Part shown: positions 55,500 through 62,990 of the stretch, one piece after another
How the letters are laid out: the number at the start of each line of letters is the position of its first letter
How positions within the stretch are numbered: the stretch's first letter is position 1
DNA from: Clostridium fungisolvens
GTDB lineage: Bacteria; Bacillota; Clostridia; Clostridiales; Clostridiaceae
Direction of reading: 5' to 3'
DNA: 64,000 nucleotides
Assembly: GCF_014193895.1 (NCBI RefSeq)
Contig: NZ_BLZR01000002.1
Coordinates: 62,001-126,000, forward strand
Notes under the pieces: model-generated
Told to the model about the DNA's origin: nothing
The model's input: only the letters and a program-made list of their open reading frames with translations
Databases searched by the model: none
Translations under genes and position numbers: made by a program

Positions 55500-55870
55500 C
55501 ATAAGGAACATGGTGATAAGTCAATTCTTATAAATAGTTTAGTCTATTTTTGTAAGGAGAGTTTAAATAGTTGCAGTTAACACTGTTGTTATTTAAATAA
55601 GATTTTATATGGTTAGGAAAGGCTTTATTATAGTCATTTTTTGATTATAATAAGGTCCCAACTTATCATATAAGGTCGAGATAAGATTTTGTAGAGTGTT
55701 GTAATGGTTATATATAGCCGAAAGGTTATATATAGTTGTGTAAATATTTTACAAGGTCGAGCGAACCATTAATACTTGGTAGTGATGTGCTTTCTTATAG
55801 TCGAAAGATTATACTTAGGTGATAAATTATCTTTATTAGTGCTAGTCATATCACCATGTTTCTTATATTA
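55500..55870 (+). ncRNA. Large structured RNA (about 370 nt), class not recognised
   Basis: The ends pair over 18 bp: ATAAGGAACATGGTGATA (55501-55518) with TATCACCATGTTTCTTAT (55849-55866), one G-U. Inside, in order: TTTAAATA..CAGT(TAAC)ACTG..TATTTAAA; CTTTATTATAGTCA/TGATTATAATAAGG, flanked by GTTAGGA/TCCCAAC; CTTATC/GATAAG; an arm closed by TAATGGTT/AACCATTA enclosing TATATATAGCC-GAAA-GGTTATATATA and TGTAAA/TTTACA; and TATAGTC-GAAA-GATTATA. AAGGTC occurs three times (twice as AAGGTCGAG). Two GAAA tetraloops on the plus strand fix the orientation. No ORF. It precedes a small membrane protein gene. Not tmRNA, RNase P, SRP, group I/II intron or a riboswitch class I can recall. Confidence 0.7.
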
Positions 55871-55906
55871 AAAACAAATTTAACACCCCTACTCTGGTAT
55901 ACCTTG

Positions 55907-55951
55907 CCACCTTAATGTCAATAATCCTAAGGATTATAAAATTAGGTGGTG
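55907..55951 (+). promoter_or_regulatory. Hairpin sequestering the SD of the small membrane protein gene
   Basis: CCACCTTAAT (55907-55916) pairs with ATTAGGTGG (55941-55949), around a perfect inner palindrome ATAATCCTAAGGATTAT (55921-55937). The 3' arm is the SD AGGTGGTG. Upstream AACACC (55882-55887) can also pair with GGTGTT (55948-55953). Translation would need opening of this stem, perhaps controlled by the large RNA before it. Confidence 0.65.
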
Positions 55952-55957
55952 TTTTTT

Positions 55958-56251
55958 ATGAAAAAAATATATGAGTTTTTAGGTTTAGATAATATAGAAA
56001 AATACAGTAAAAGTGATACAAAAGACTTAGTTAAGCTTTCTATAATATTTCTCATATCTTCTTTATATTCTTCATTTTATACTTATGATTACTATAAAAG
56101 TTATTTAAGCCATCCATCAGATTTAACACTTATGGGAAACGCAAAAGGTGCATTTGTAACTTCATTAGGCCTGGGGTATACATTTTTATACTTTTTCATA
56201 AATATATTCCTATCTAGAAGAAAAACTATAAAAACTAAATTGAATAAATAA
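55958..56251 (+). CDS. Small two-TM membrane protein of unknown function
   Basis: 97 residues. A charged N-terminus (MKKIYEFLGLDNIEKYSKSDTKD), then TM1 (about residues 28-48), an outer loop with SHPSDLTLMGNAKG, TM2 (about 66-86) and a basic tail SRRKTIKTKLNK. I start at ATG 55958, 6 nt after the SD AGGTGGTG; the longer frame starts inside the SD. Family not recognised. Preceded by the structured RNA and an SD-blocking hairpin, followed by an R2 repeat whose first hairpin would terminate its transcript. Confidence 0.75.
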   Translation: MKKIYEFLGLDNIEKYSKSDTKDLVKLSIIFLISSLYSSFYTYDYYKSYLSHPSDLTLMGNAKGAFVTSLGLGYTFLYFFINIFLSRRKTIKTKLNK

Positions 56252-56261
56252 ATCATGATAT

Positions 56262-56455
56262 AGTAAAAAACCACTGAAGCGACTTTCTTCAGTGGTTTTT
56301 TTGCGCATCTGCCTTTTCTGAACGTATGTGAAGAAATTCTGGCAGGCGACATATTCTTCTTTTTTTTATTCTTTATCTTATACTATATCTTAAGTCTGTC
56401 CGCATAAATATCTACAGATATAATTGAGATATAATTTCCTAAAGAATAAAAAACA
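56262..56455 (+). repeat. R2 repeat, copy C
   Basis: Starts with hairpin AACCACTGAAG/CTTCAGTGGTT plus T7 (terminator for the small membrane protein gene), then GCGCATCTGCC..GGCAGGCGAC and the segment bounded by TTTTTTATTCTTTA and TAAAGAATAAAAAA. Confidence 0.8.
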
Positions 56456-56499
56456 GCCTATATTCTTGAACTGACCCCATAATTTTAGACAAATATTAA

Positions 56500-57353
56500 T
56501 TAAGCTATTTTTAGAGACTGAATCCTGTATTGAACAGGACTCAGTCCTTTTAATTTTATCTTAATACGATTATTATTATAATAATCTATATAAGATACTA
56601 ACTCTTCTATAAAGTGATCTATACTTTCAAATTCCTGTAGATATAGCAACTCTGTTTTCAGTAATCCAAAGAAGTTTTCCATAACTGAGTTATCAAGACA
56701 GTTACCTTTTCGCGACATACTTTGCTTAATACCTTTTTCCTTTAGCATCTTTTGATATTTATTCATTTGATATTGCCATCCCTGATCTGAGTGTAGTATC
56801 AATTCTATGTCATCAGGAATCTTCTCAAAGGCCTTTTTAAGCATATCAACTGTTTGATGAAATGTAGGCCTTTCGGATAAGTTATAACTTATTATTTCTC
56901 CGTTGTACAAGTCAAGGATTGGCGAAAGATATAGCTTTTTTCCAAAGACAGCGAATTCGGTCACGTCAGTAACCCACTTCTCATTAGGTCTATTAGCTTT
57001 GAAGTTACGCGATAACAAGTTTGGGGCAATCTTGCCGATTTTGCCTCGGTATGACCTGTACTTCTTAATACGAACCATACACTTTAAACATAACTGCTTC
57101 ATCAGTCTTTGAACAGTTTTATGATTTACAATATATCCTCTATTGTGCAGTTCTAAAGTAATTCTCCTGTATCCATATCTACCTTTATTCTCATGGAAAA
57201 TCTGGACGATACAGGACTTAACAACATCGTATTTATCAGATTTCTCCATGCTTTTTATACGATAGTAGAACGTGCTGCGAGGAATGTTTGCAATTTCTAA
57301 TAAATCAGCTAACTTATATTTATGCCTTAATTCTCTAATAACAACTACTTTGT
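56500..57353 (-). CDS. IS3-family transposase OrfB (DDE integrase domain)
   Basis: Reading frame open upstream of the ATG at 57249 to the frameshift point near 57353, where it continues OrfA as KKDKVVVIRELRHKYKLADL. The HTH_21 part (KGRYGYRRITLELHNRGYIV) is followed by the rve core with the DDE triad: Asp in WVTDVTEF, Asp in LILHSDQGWQY and Glu in NSVMENFFGLLKTEL. Product is normally an OrfAB fusion made by -1 slippage. Confidence 0.92.
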
Positions 57354-57854
57354 CTTTTTCGCTGATTTTTCCCTGGCTTGAACTAAGGCATTCAATTTTT
57401 TTAGGTACTCATTCTCCATTCGAAGGCGTTGAACCTCAGCAATTAAATCTTCATTTTGTGAGTTATCAGTATTAGGCTTTTTAAACTTATCCTTTTTCAT
57501 TTTTGCCTTCCTCCCTCTGTTATCTCTATACAGAGCTTCGGGACCATACTCGAGATATATCCGTTCCCAAACACCTACGGTTGAACCATTTGGAATCCCA
57601 AAATGAACAGCCCCTTGGAATAGAGATAAATTATTCTTATGGATATATTCTATAACATGAACTTTAAAATCACCAGTATATGTTCCAGACTTCATAGAAA
57701 GTCCTTCTACTCCAAATTTCTCATAAAGCGCAACCCATCTTTGAACTACAACTTTTGCTGTAGGGAGTGATTTTGCTACAGAATTGACTGACATACCTTT
57801 TTCTAATACATCATTCACCACTTTCAGTTTAACTTCTAAAGTATGTTTAGACAT
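57345..57854 (-). CDS. IS3-family transposase OrfA
   Basis: 169 residues. Two helix-turn-helix segments of the IS150 type (MSKHTLEVKLKVVNDVLEKG, SVNSVAKSLPTAKVVVQRWV, then GAVHFGIPNGSTVGVWERIY) and a C-terminal leucine-rich coiled coil (EDLIAEVQRLRMENEYLKKL). The end GCG-AAA-AAG-ACA holds the probable slippage heptamer G-AAA-AAG (57354-57360), after which -1 reading enters OrfB. SD GGAGG before ATG. Confidence 0.92.
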   Translation of the reverse strand: MSKHTLEVKLKVVNDVLEKGMSVNSVAKSLPTAKVVVQRWVALYEKFGVEGLSMKSGTYTGDFKVHVIEYIHKNNLSLFQGAVHFGIPNGSTVGVWERIYLEYGPEALYRDNRGRKAKMKKDKFKKPNTDNSQNEDLIAEVQRLRMENEYLKKLNALVQAREKSAKKTK

Positions 57855-58055
57855 AAAAAATGCACCTCCAAATATTAGTTTTGTCTAATATTTGGGGTGC
57901 ACTTCAATTCCTATGGCTGCTTTTTGTTGTTAATAGCTATTAATTTAAAATTTTTGTTTATGTAATACTTCACAGTTTAATCTTCTACTTGTGCATACTT
58001 TCAACTCTTAATACTTACAGCTTTTGGTAACGTTATACTTTAAACTATAACCTAA

Positions 58056-58751
58056 TTACACAACCAAATCTCCAACTTCTGAATATACAACTTTATTCTT
58101 TATCTCTTTAGCCTTATACAATGCTCTATCAGCTAAATCCACTAACAATTGGGTGTCAACTTCTTCGTAAACTGAAACTACACCTATACTAACCGTAATA
58201 CATCGTTGATCCTGTTCAAATTTAAACACATGGCTTTCAACTAAGTTTCGTATTTTTTCCGCTACTATAATAGCCTTTTCCTTATTAGTTTCAGGCAGAA
58301 TTATTGCAAATTCTTCTCCTCCAAATCTAGTTATGGTATCTTTAGATCTTATATTAGGCTTTATTATATCAGCTAGTTCTTTTAGAACTAAATCACCGGC
58401 ACTATGTCCGTAGGTATCATTTATTAATTTAAAGTTGTCCACATCTATCATTAACAATGATATTCCTAACTCATTATGTCTTACTTTTTTCATTTCATTT
58501 AAAATCTTACCAACAAAAAACCTTCTATTGTACAACTCTGTAAGCTTATCTGTATATGCAAATACATGAAGATTTCTTATTGTTACTCCACACTTAAAAG
58601 CAAATACTACATCTACGACTGAAATTCCAAGCCATAAAAATATAATATATTTCCTTGGAATATATAAATCTAATATATATCCCATAATATGAAGCATTAA
58701 TACATTGGCAGAAATAATAAATGGGGCAAATTTGTTGAAAAACCTATCCAT
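58056..58751 (-). CDS. Membrane diguanylate cyclase (two TM + GGDEF)
   Basis: 231 residues. TM1 about 10-28, TM2 about 34-53, a short linker, then a GGDEF domain: DKLTELYNRRFFVGKI, MIDVDNFKLINDTYGHSAGD, active site RFGGEEFAIILPE and ITVSIGVVSV. No RxxD site at the usual position (RSKDTITRFGGEEF has RSKD eight residues before GGEEF, which is a little displaced and could be a relic). SD AGAGGG. Its natural terminator is now split by the IS element. Second c-di-GMP source in the window. Confidence 0.92.
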   Translation of the reverse strand: MDRFFNKFAPFIISANVLMLHIMGYILDLYIPRKYIIFLWLGISVVDVVFAFKCGVTIRNLHVFAYTDKLTELYNRRFFVGKILNEMKKVRHNELGISLLMIDVDNFKLINDTYGHSAGDLVLKELADIIKPNIRSKDTITRFGGEEFAIILPETNKEKAIIVAEKIRNLVESHVFKFEQDQRCITVSIGVVSVYEEVDTQLLVDLADRALYKAKEIKNKVVYSEVGDLVV

Positions 58752-59111
58752 TTTATCCCTCTTTTATATAAAAATACGTTTATCATTATATCACTTTTGA
58801 TAACTATAATAAATATATATAGTTTACATTTAAAAACGAAATATAGAAGTTAAGTTGGCTCTAAGGATTGTTTAAATTACTCACTAATATATATTATAAT
58901 ACTTATAGTAACTAGACTAAAGTACTTAAACCATTGTGATTATATTTTTTTATATTTTTTTATATTTTATAGATGTACAGATTACTTTAGATGTTTGATT
59001 ATATTGTGTAAAGCCTATTGTTAAAATATAAGCATTTTTCGCAAAACCTATCAACTATTAATTGATAACGAATTTTATTATTAATATTTTGGTAAAAAGG
59101 TGGTTAGTCTA
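58752..59111. other. AT-rich intergenic stretch
   Basis: No gene or strong repeat. It holds a thrice-repeated ATATTTTTTT-like run near 58944-58970. Confidence 0.35.
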
Positions 59112-59283
59112 ATATCAAAGGTAATTATTATTTATTATAGCGGTACAGGCAATACGGAAAAATTAGCAAGATAGAATATTTGAATATGGTGCTATTCTGT
59201 TCTCATATGGACTTGTAGTTGATGAATATTCTTAAGGCAATGGTCAAAATCACTGTATAGAATTTCGCAAATCATTAATCTAA
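59112..59283 (+). pseudogene. Flavodoxin remnant with internal deletion
   Basis: After an SD-like AAGGTGG, codons ATA-TCA-AAG read (I)SKVIIIYYSGTGNTEKLAR then TAG: the FMN-phosphate loop SGTGNTEK of flavodoxins, with ATA where ATG is expected. About 8 nt later another frame reads EYGAILFSYGLVVDEYS, stop, GNGQNHCIEFRKSLI, which matches a flavodoxin C-terminus. About 90 middle residues are missing. The downstream DUF3793 gene is a usual flavodoxin neighbour, which supports the reading. Confidence 0.75.
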
Positions 59284-59305
59284 ATTACATTTAGGAGGTT
59301 TTACT

Positions 59306-59923
59306 TTGGATAACCTATTGTTTTTTAGACAATTAGATACTATGAAGGATGAAGATTATATTAAATCTTTTATTTCATATTTAATATCACCAGTAATAAC
59401 AGGTATTAAGCCAAGTTCCATAATTAATATATTTAACAATACCAGGATCCTGTTACCCCTATGGCATGATATAAGCCTACAATTTATGTCTGACTTAAAA
59501 CTAGACTATATGCCTATAAAACAATATAACGATAGTGAAACTATCTTAATTTATGATAAATGCTCTATTACAAATATATTAAAATGCCAAGAAATTAGAT
59601 CATTATTAAAAACTTATGGATACACTGACTTAGATAATACTGATGTTGTTTTAAATTATTTATACACACGACTAAAATCAAATAATTTTCCCCATGAAGT
59701 AGGAGTTTTTCTTGGTATACCACTTCATGATGTAGAAGGTTTTATAAAGAGAAGTGACCCTTGTTTATTATCTGGTTATTGGAAGGTTTACTCTGAAGCC
59801 AACTATGCTAAAGAAATATTCGAATTATATGATAAGTCAAAAGATTTAGTTGCCAATTGTATTTTAAATGGCAATGATATACGATCACTTACCAAAAACT
59901 TTACACCTCTATTTTTAAATTAA
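59306..59923 (+). CDS. DUF3793 family protein
   Basis: 205 residues, soluble. The signature FPHEVGVFLGIPLHDVEGFI, then GYWKVYSEANYAKEIFELYDKS, is typical of DUF3793. Such genes are often next to flavodoxin genes in clostridia, and here the neighbour is a decayed flavodoxin. Function unknown; a link to iron or haem use is sometimes suggested by context in the family, but nothing here shows it. TTG start, with AGGAGG 7 nt upstream. Confidence 0.85.
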   Translation: MDNLLFFRQLDTMKDEDYIKSFISYLISPVITGIKPSSIINIFNNTRILLPLWHDISLQFMSDLKLDYMPIKQYNDSETILIYDKCSITNILKCQEIRSLLKTYGYTDLDNTDVVLNYLYTRLKSNNFPHEVGVFLGIPLHDVEGFIKRSDPCLLSGYWKVYSEANYAKEIFELYDKSKDLVANCILNGNDIRSLTKNFTPLFLN

Positions 59924-60044
59924 TTACTTACAGATAAACCAGTTCCAAATAAGGTCTATAAATCAGTTGTAATACTATTAATTAAAATGTTTTCTAGTAT
60001 ACTTTAAATTCATGGAACTGAATTATCTATATAATACTATACTA

Positions 60045-60073
60045 AAAGCCTATATCTGCAAGATATAGGCTTT
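60045..60073. terminator. Bidirectional terminator, DUF3793 gene and Cas6-like fragment
   Basis: Perfect stem AAAGCCTATATCT/AGATATAGGCTTT with a 3-nt loop; U-rich on both sides. Confidence 0.85.
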
Positions 60074-60119
60074 CTTCAATTTATTAAATTATTATTTATA
60101 CTAAATTGAAATGTTTTAA

Positions 60120-60503
60120 TTAATAATTAAGTGCTGCATCCATGCTTAATAATTGCACATCGCTCACAAAAACAGGTTGTCCAGCAAGTAAGAACCAGTG
60201 TCCCATAGCTAAATTATTAGCAAGATACATCATAAACCATTCGTCGTAGCTTTCTAACTCAAATTCAAACTGCCTATAAAAGGTAGTATAATTTTCCGCT
60301 TCATTAACTTTTCTAAGTCCTTTTATTTCAGAGAATGTAAATCTCTTTTTAGTACTAGTTTTATCATCACCAATAACTTTCCCCATAAGCAATCCATAAC
60401 TAGGGTCATCAAACCATTTATTTATTGCATCTTTAAGTACATGATTGTAGTTCATAGGTAATATAAGTTTTTCATCTAATGAAATAGTTAATTTAATCTT
60501 CAT
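60120..60503 (-). CDS. Cas6-like N-terminal fragment (127 residues)
   Basis: The start MKIKLTISLDEKLILPMNYNH, the middle RFTFSEIKG and the end YLANNLAMGHWFLLAGQPVF follow the first ferredoxin-like domain of Cas6 CRISPR-RNA endoribonucleases. The protein stops at about half the usual length (about 240), so the second domain with the Gly-rich loop is absent; I do not find it in the next 150 bp in other frames. No repeat array or other cas gene is in the window. Good SD (AAGGGGTG) and its own terminator suggest it is still expressed. It could be a remnant or a domesticated half protein. Assignment by pattern only. Confidence 0.6.
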   Translation of the reverse strand: MKIKLTISLDEKLILPMNYNHVLKDAINKWFDDPSYGLLMGKVIGDDKTSTKKRFTFSEIKGLRKVNEAENYTTFYRQFEFELESYDEWFMMYLANNLAMGHWFLLAGQPVFVSDVQLLSMDAALNY

Positions 60504-60710
60504 CCACGCACCCCTTAAAATATTAACTATAAAAATGAATCATCTCTCAATTCATCTTTATCTTATTACTTTTCATCAAATATTTTATAATTATTAAATT
60601 TTACTACCTCTATATATTATCTCGAAATATACTTGAATGTAATAGAATTGTTCTGGGTACAAAGTTAATTATTAGTATTGCTTGCAACTAATATTTTCTT
60701 AATATTGTTA

Positions 60711-60809
60711 TGGATGTACCACTTCAATCCGAAAACTATTTTCAAAACTCCTCTGGATTCTGAGAGGAGAATTTGAAAATATAGATTTTATTATGAAGTG
60801 GTACATCCA
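60711..60809 (-). mobile_element. 99-bp MITE, copy 8 (reverse orientation)
   Basis: Near-perfect terminal repeats TGGATGTACCACTTCA and TGAAGTGGTACATCCA, central CTCCTCTGGATTCTGAGAGGAG. TA at 60709-60710 and 60810-60811. Confidence 0.9.
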
Positions 60810-60817
60810 TAAATAAA

Positions 60818-60864
60818 GACTGCATCTAAATGAATTAAAATTTAAATAGATGCAGCCTTTTTTA
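60818..60864 (+). terminator. Orphan terminator-like hairpin
   Basis: GACTGCATCTA..AAT with ATT..TAGATGCAG and TTTTTTAT behind it on the plus strand. No plus-strand gene precedes it. It may be a terminator for the glycosyltransferase gene on the other strand, or part of the repeat cluster. Confidence 0.6.
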
Positions 60865-60866
60865 TA

Positions 60867-60955
60867 ACTATAAAAAAGTCGCTGAAGGGACCTTCAGTGA
60901 GCTTTTTTAACGCATCTGCCTTTCCGAATGTATTTGAGGAAAATCTGGCAGGCGA
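60867..60955 (+). repeat. R2 repeat, copy D (left part only)
   Basis: Hairpin TCGCTGAAG/CTTCAGTGA, then CGCATCTGCCTTTCCGAATG and GGAAAATCTGGCAGGCGA. The right part of the family is replaced by R3. Confidence 0.75.
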
Positions 60956-60966
60956 ATAAGTTTTAT

Positions 60967-61059
60967 TTTTTACTGTATAGCCCTAAAAAACTTATAAAAG
61001 CATTGAAATATCTAGGTTTAGGTACCTTGAAAATTTTATAATTTTCTATACAGTAAAAA
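60967..61059. repeat. R3 repeat, copy 1, also terminator of the glycosyltransferase gene
   Basis: Perfect outer arms TTTTTACTGTATAG (60967-60980) and CTATACAGTAAAAA (61046-61059). The interior CCCTAAAAAACTTATAAAAG..TTGAAAATTTTATAATTT is shared with 62585-62660. Confidence 0.6.
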
Positions 61060-61065
61060 ATAGTA

Positions 61066-62163
61066 TTACATTGCTAATAAGGATGCTAATAAATCAACAG
61101 TACTATCTAATGATGTATCCTTAATTATACGTTCTATATTCGCTTTCATCGCTTCAAGCTTCTTAGGGTTATTAAACAATTCTTTTACAACCTCGTCTAA
61201 TCTGTCTAACTCAGTATATAATGCTGCTTCTTCTCCAACTAAAAATGTTACATTCTCTTCTTCTTGTCCTGGAATATAATAAGGCACTATTATAGGTAAC
61301 TTTTTATTTAAAGCTTCAGTAATTGTAAGACCGCCAGCTTTAGTTATTATGACATCAGAAACATCCATAAGTTCTGAAATCTTTTGAGTATATCCAAGTA
61401 TAATAAGCTGCTTATCTAGAGGAACACTTTCATATATACCTTCAAGCTCTTGTTTAAGCAGCACATTGTTACCACAAACCACTATAACTCTTATTGGTAC
61501 ATCTACATCCATTATTCTCATCAAAGCTTTTTTCATAGACTTTACTCCCATACTTCCTCCCATTAAAAGTATAGTGAACATATCATCTTGCTTTAATGAA
61601 CTACTTGCATTTAAAAATGTTCTTTTTATAGGAATTCCATATGTATGAACCCTATTCTCATCAACACCTTTTTCTAAAAGACTACTCTTAGTATAATTAC
61701 TTCCAACTATATATCCATCTACTCGTGAATTTACATAAGAACTATGTGCCTTATAATCTGTTACTACTGAAATAAATGGAATATCTATTTTTCCAGCATC
61801 CTTTAAAGAAGAAATTACACTTACAAGCAAAGGATGGGTTGATATTATTAAACTAGGTTTATATTCTTTTATTATTTCATAAGTACTTTCCTTTATAGAG
61901 CTTCCCATTATCTTGTTTAATCCCACACTAGTAACTCTATGATTGCTAGCTTTATACAACATACCGAATAAAGTTGGAGTTTTAGTGGCTAATATCTCAT
62001 ATCCTCCAGATACCACTTTATCCAGCATCTTAGCACTTTCTCGTATAGGTTCTATACATTTAACCTCATACCCCTTGTCTTGAAGTTCATTTTTCAACGA
62101 ATCAGCCACTGAATTATGCCCTTGGCCTGTAGATGCTGTAATAATTAATATCTTTCCGTCCAT
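61066..62163 (-). CDS. UgtP-like diacylglycerol glucosyltransferase (MGDG synthase family)
   Basis: About 365 residues, GT-B fold, family GT28. N-terminal half is the MGDG_synth domain: ILIITASTGQGHNSVADSL and IISTHPLLVSVI. C-terminal half is the UDP-sugar-binding domain: LLMGGSMGVKSMKKAL, VVCGNN, ILGYTQKISELMDVSDVIITKAGGLTITEAL and PYYIPGQEEENV. It would add glucose (or galactose) to diacylglycerol at the inner membrane face. I start at ATG 62163 (AAGGAGTG 6 nt upstream). Confidence 0.93.
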   Translation of the reverse strand: MDGKILIITASTGQGHNSVADSLKNELQDKGYEVKCIEPIRESAKMLDKVVSGGYEILATKTPTLFGMLYKASNHRVTSVGLNKIMGSSIKESTYEIIKEYKPSLIISTHPLLVSVISSLKDAGKIDIPFISVVTDYKAHSSYVNSRVDGYIVGSNYTKSSLLEKGVDENRVHTYGIPIKRTFLNASSSLKQDDMFTILLMGGSMGVKSMKKALMRIMDVDVPIRVIVVCGNNVLLKQELEGIYESVPLDKQLIILGYTQKISELMDVSDVIITKAGGLTITEALNKKLPIIVPYYIPGQEEENVTFLVGEEAALYTELDRLDEVVKELFNNPKKLEAMKANIERIIKDTSLDSTVDLLASLLAM

Positions 62164-62580
62164 ATATATCACTCCTTTTAATATTCACACTTAATGTCGA
62201 AAATATTAAAGTTAAATCTTATCTGCAAATTAACCATTATATTTAAGTACTATTTATAAAAAATCTTTTAATAACTACAGTACATAGTATAAAGGCATTT
62301 AATTAAAATTCTCTTAAGTAAATCTGAATTATTTCTTAACAAATTCATAAAAACTTCTTACTATCATTATAATATCAAATATATATTTAATTTCCTTAGT
62401 AAATTCTAATATTTAACTTAATTTAATAAACTTTTAAATTTGCACATCCTAAGTTATTATGCGCAATAATTTTTTTATACTACTGAACCATAAAATAATT
62501 ATAGGTTTCGTCGTTATTAATATCAATTATTTTTATATGGTGGTTTTGCATTCTCTTACCTATGTAAAAAGCTAACAAAC
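62164..62580. other. AT-rich intergenic stretch
   Basis: No gene, riboswitch or clear repeat recognised on either strand. Confidence 0.35.
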
Positions 62581-62581
62581 T

Positions 62582-62668
62582 AACTGTATAGCCATAAAAA
62601 ACTTCTAAAGTTATTGAAATATTTAGTTTTAGCTAACTTGAAAATTTTATAATTTCATAAAGAATAAA
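62582..62668. repeat. R3 repeat, copy 2
   Basis: ACTGTATAGCCATAAAAAAC at the left and TTGAAAATTTTATAATTTC near the right, parallel to copy 1 at 60970-61050. The right end runs into TAAAGAATAAAAAAA, the same terminus as R2. Confidence 0.55.
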
Positions 62669-62670
62669 AA

Positions 62671-62705
62671 AATCCTACCACAATATTCATGATAGGACTT
62701 TTTAC
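62671..62705 (-). terminator. Terminator of the comFB-like gene
   Basis: Stem AGTCCTATCA / TGGTAGGATT (one mismatch) with T7 on the minus strand. Confidence 0.8.
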
Positions 62706-62729
62706 TAAATTCGTTATATTTATATATCT

Positions 62730-62990
62730 TTAATGAAACGGATTATCACAGACCTTTTCCATAGCCTTAGTTAATTCATTTATCACATCTATTCTAAATT
62801 GAGCTTTCATTTCATTCATCTTATTGTATAACCTTCCGTTTTCAGAAGTAGCATAAAGAGGCTTTAAATTATTCAGCGCAATTGCCTTAACATCATCTAT
62901 ACACCTACTACAAGTACATACTCCTTCATAATTAACTAAGACTACAGGAAGTAAATCCTCTACTATATCTTCCATACAATTTTTTATCAT
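62730..62990 (-). CDS. comFB: Late competence protein ComFB family
   Basis: 86 residues. NCMEDIVEDLLPVVL at the start, the Cys cluster VCTCSRCIDDVKAIALNNLKP, QFRIDVINELTKAMEKV and the final NPFH are the ComFB pattern. The cysteines may bind zinc. In B. subtilis it lies between comFA and comFC; here it is alone, with no competence genes around. Role unknown; some ComFB domains are reported to bind cyclic dinucleotides in other phyla. Confidence 0.9.
   Translation of the reverse strand: MIKNCMEDIVEDLLPVVLVNYEGVCTCSRCIDDVKAIALNNLKPLYATSENGRLYNKMNEMKAQFRIDVINELTKAMEKVCDNPFH

Larger units (their letters stand above)
56467..57906 (-). mobile_element. IS3-family (IS150-like) insertion sequence, 1440 bp
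   Basis: Terminal inverted repeats TGAACTGACCCCATAATTTT and TGAAGTGCACCCCAAATATT (read inward), both continuing AGACAAA. Two overlapping ORFs (orfA, orfB) with a probable -1 frameshift. Flanks ATTCT and ATTCC are an imperfect 5-bp target duplication. It is inserted in the loop of a terminator-like stem AACAGCC/GGCTG. No internal stop codon is seen, so it may be active. Confidence 0.9.

Noticed and set aside
55500..55870. tmRNA, RNase P, SRP RNA or a group I/II intron
   Set aside because: None of their conserved cores (tRNA-like end, GAGGAAAGTCC, GNAR domain, P-Q-R-S elements, domain V) is present.
55882..55957. T-box leader of the small membrane protein gene
   Set aside because: The resemblance to GGTGGNACC is only on the opposite strand, and no specifier loop or T-box core is found on the coding strand.
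55500..56251. A retron (paired a1/a2 ends plus a small membrane effector)
   Set aside because: The 18-bp terminal pairing fits superficially, but there is no reverse transcriptase gene nearby, no long msd-type hairpin and no clear branching-G context.
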